Translations under genes and position numbers: made by a program
DNA from: Gracilibacteraceae bacterium
Lineage (GTDB): Bacteria > Bacillota > Desulfitobacteriia > Desulfitobacteriales > Syntrophobotulaceae
Length of the DNA stretch: 5,855 nt
Direction: 5' to 3'
Assembly: GCA_031274335.1 (NCBI GenBank)
Contig: JAISQG010000180.1
Span: 1 to 5,855 of the forward strand
Notes under the pieces: generated by a model
The model's input: the letters and a program-made list of their open reading frames with translations, nothing else
Told to the model about the DNA's origin: nothing
Database searches by the model: none
Shown here: piece by piece, positions 5,714-5,855 of the stretch
How the letters are laid out: each line of letters opens with the position of its first letter
How positions within the stretch are numbered: the first letter of the stretch is position 1

Positions 5714-5854
5714 TTACAAATTTACTGCCGAAATCACTGGAAGGCTGAACAATTTTGCCCACAGGAATACCGTAGCCGCCCGTATCCCCGGCAGGGACGT
5801 GTCTTTGCACCACCACAGGTTGGCGGGCGCCAGGATTACATCCGGGCTTTGAGA
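5714..5854 (-). pseudogene. Possible decayed IS3/IS481-like transposase fragment, cut by window edge
   Basis: Read on the - strand from 5854, one frame is open for 46 codons until a TAA at 5716-5714. It includes SPDVILAPANLWWCKDTSLPG, followed after a few residues by FLWAKLFS. This recalls the start of the retroviral-integrase core of IS3- and IS481-group transposases (PNQxWxxDITxLPG... then a FLYLxxDxFSRK-like segment), with the WxxD aspartate as the first DDE residue. The match is short, one residue is missing after the aspartate, and a stop follows, so if real it is a remnant. The resemblance was judged by eye only; chance similarity is quite possible. Confidence 0.25.
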
Positions 5855-5855
5855 G

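Noticed and set aside
5595..5816. 73-codon open frame on the - strand after the intron fragment
   Set aside because: No ribosome binding site or family resemblance seen; the composition looks like random translation, and a different frame of the same strand gives the only, weak, protein-like signal.
5134..5855. CRISPR array, tRNA or other structured RNA in the long non-coding region
   Set aside because: No regularly spaced direct repeats and no tRNA-like cloverleaf or T-loop seen; the only structured-RNA signal is the group II intron 5' end.

Overview
The window carries the 3' part of a β-oxidation-type operon, all on the + strand, followed by about 720 bp of non-coding DNA that has collected mobile-element debris. 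The gene order is thiolase (5' end outside the window), HSD10-like short-chain 3-hydroxyacyl-CoA dehydrogenase, acyl-CoA dehydrogenase, etfB, etfA. Genes are spaced from a few bases to about 120 bp apart, and each internal gene has a good Shine-Dalgarno sequence, so a single polycistronic message is likely.

Together these enzymes would oxidise an acyl-CoA to the enoyl-CoA with electrons passing to EtfAB, oxidise the 3-hydroxyacyl-CoA with NAD, and cleave the 3-ketoacyl-CoA thiolytically. The enoyl-CoA hydratase needed between the two oxidation steps is not in the window and may lie upstream or elsewhere. The substrate cannot be read from the sequence. The closeness of the dehydrogenase to the HSD10 family leaves both short or medium straight-chain acyl-CoA and branched 2-methyl-acyl-CoA (isoleucine-type) degradation open. 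EtfB looks like the type found in anaerobes with electron-bifurcating Etf, which suggests an anaerobic or fermentative/syntrophic bacterium. Strong AGGAGG-type ribosome binding sites, moderate GC content and a group IIC intron end would suit Firmicutes, Synergistota or Desulfobacterota, but the phylum cannot be fixed from this window.

Region by region: 2-1180 thiolase; 1219-1986 SDR; 1987-2106 spacer with a perfect 13-bp hairpin; 2107-3261 acyl-CoA dehydrogenase; 3305-4111 etfB; 4120-5133 etfA; 5141-5338 a putative 180-bp MITE-like element with inverted ends and 9-bp direct repeats; 5347-5375 an intrinsic-terminator hairpin; 5381 to about 5430 the 5' end of a group IIC intron directly behind that terminator; 5431-5855 AT-rich sequence with no convincing intact gene and a possible decayed transposase fragment on the - strand at the right edge.

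The operon itself is a recognisable metabolic module. The more unusual part is its 3' trailer, where a small inverted-repeat element seems to have landed between etfA and its terminator and a terminator-targeting group IIC intron remnant sits just after the hairpin.
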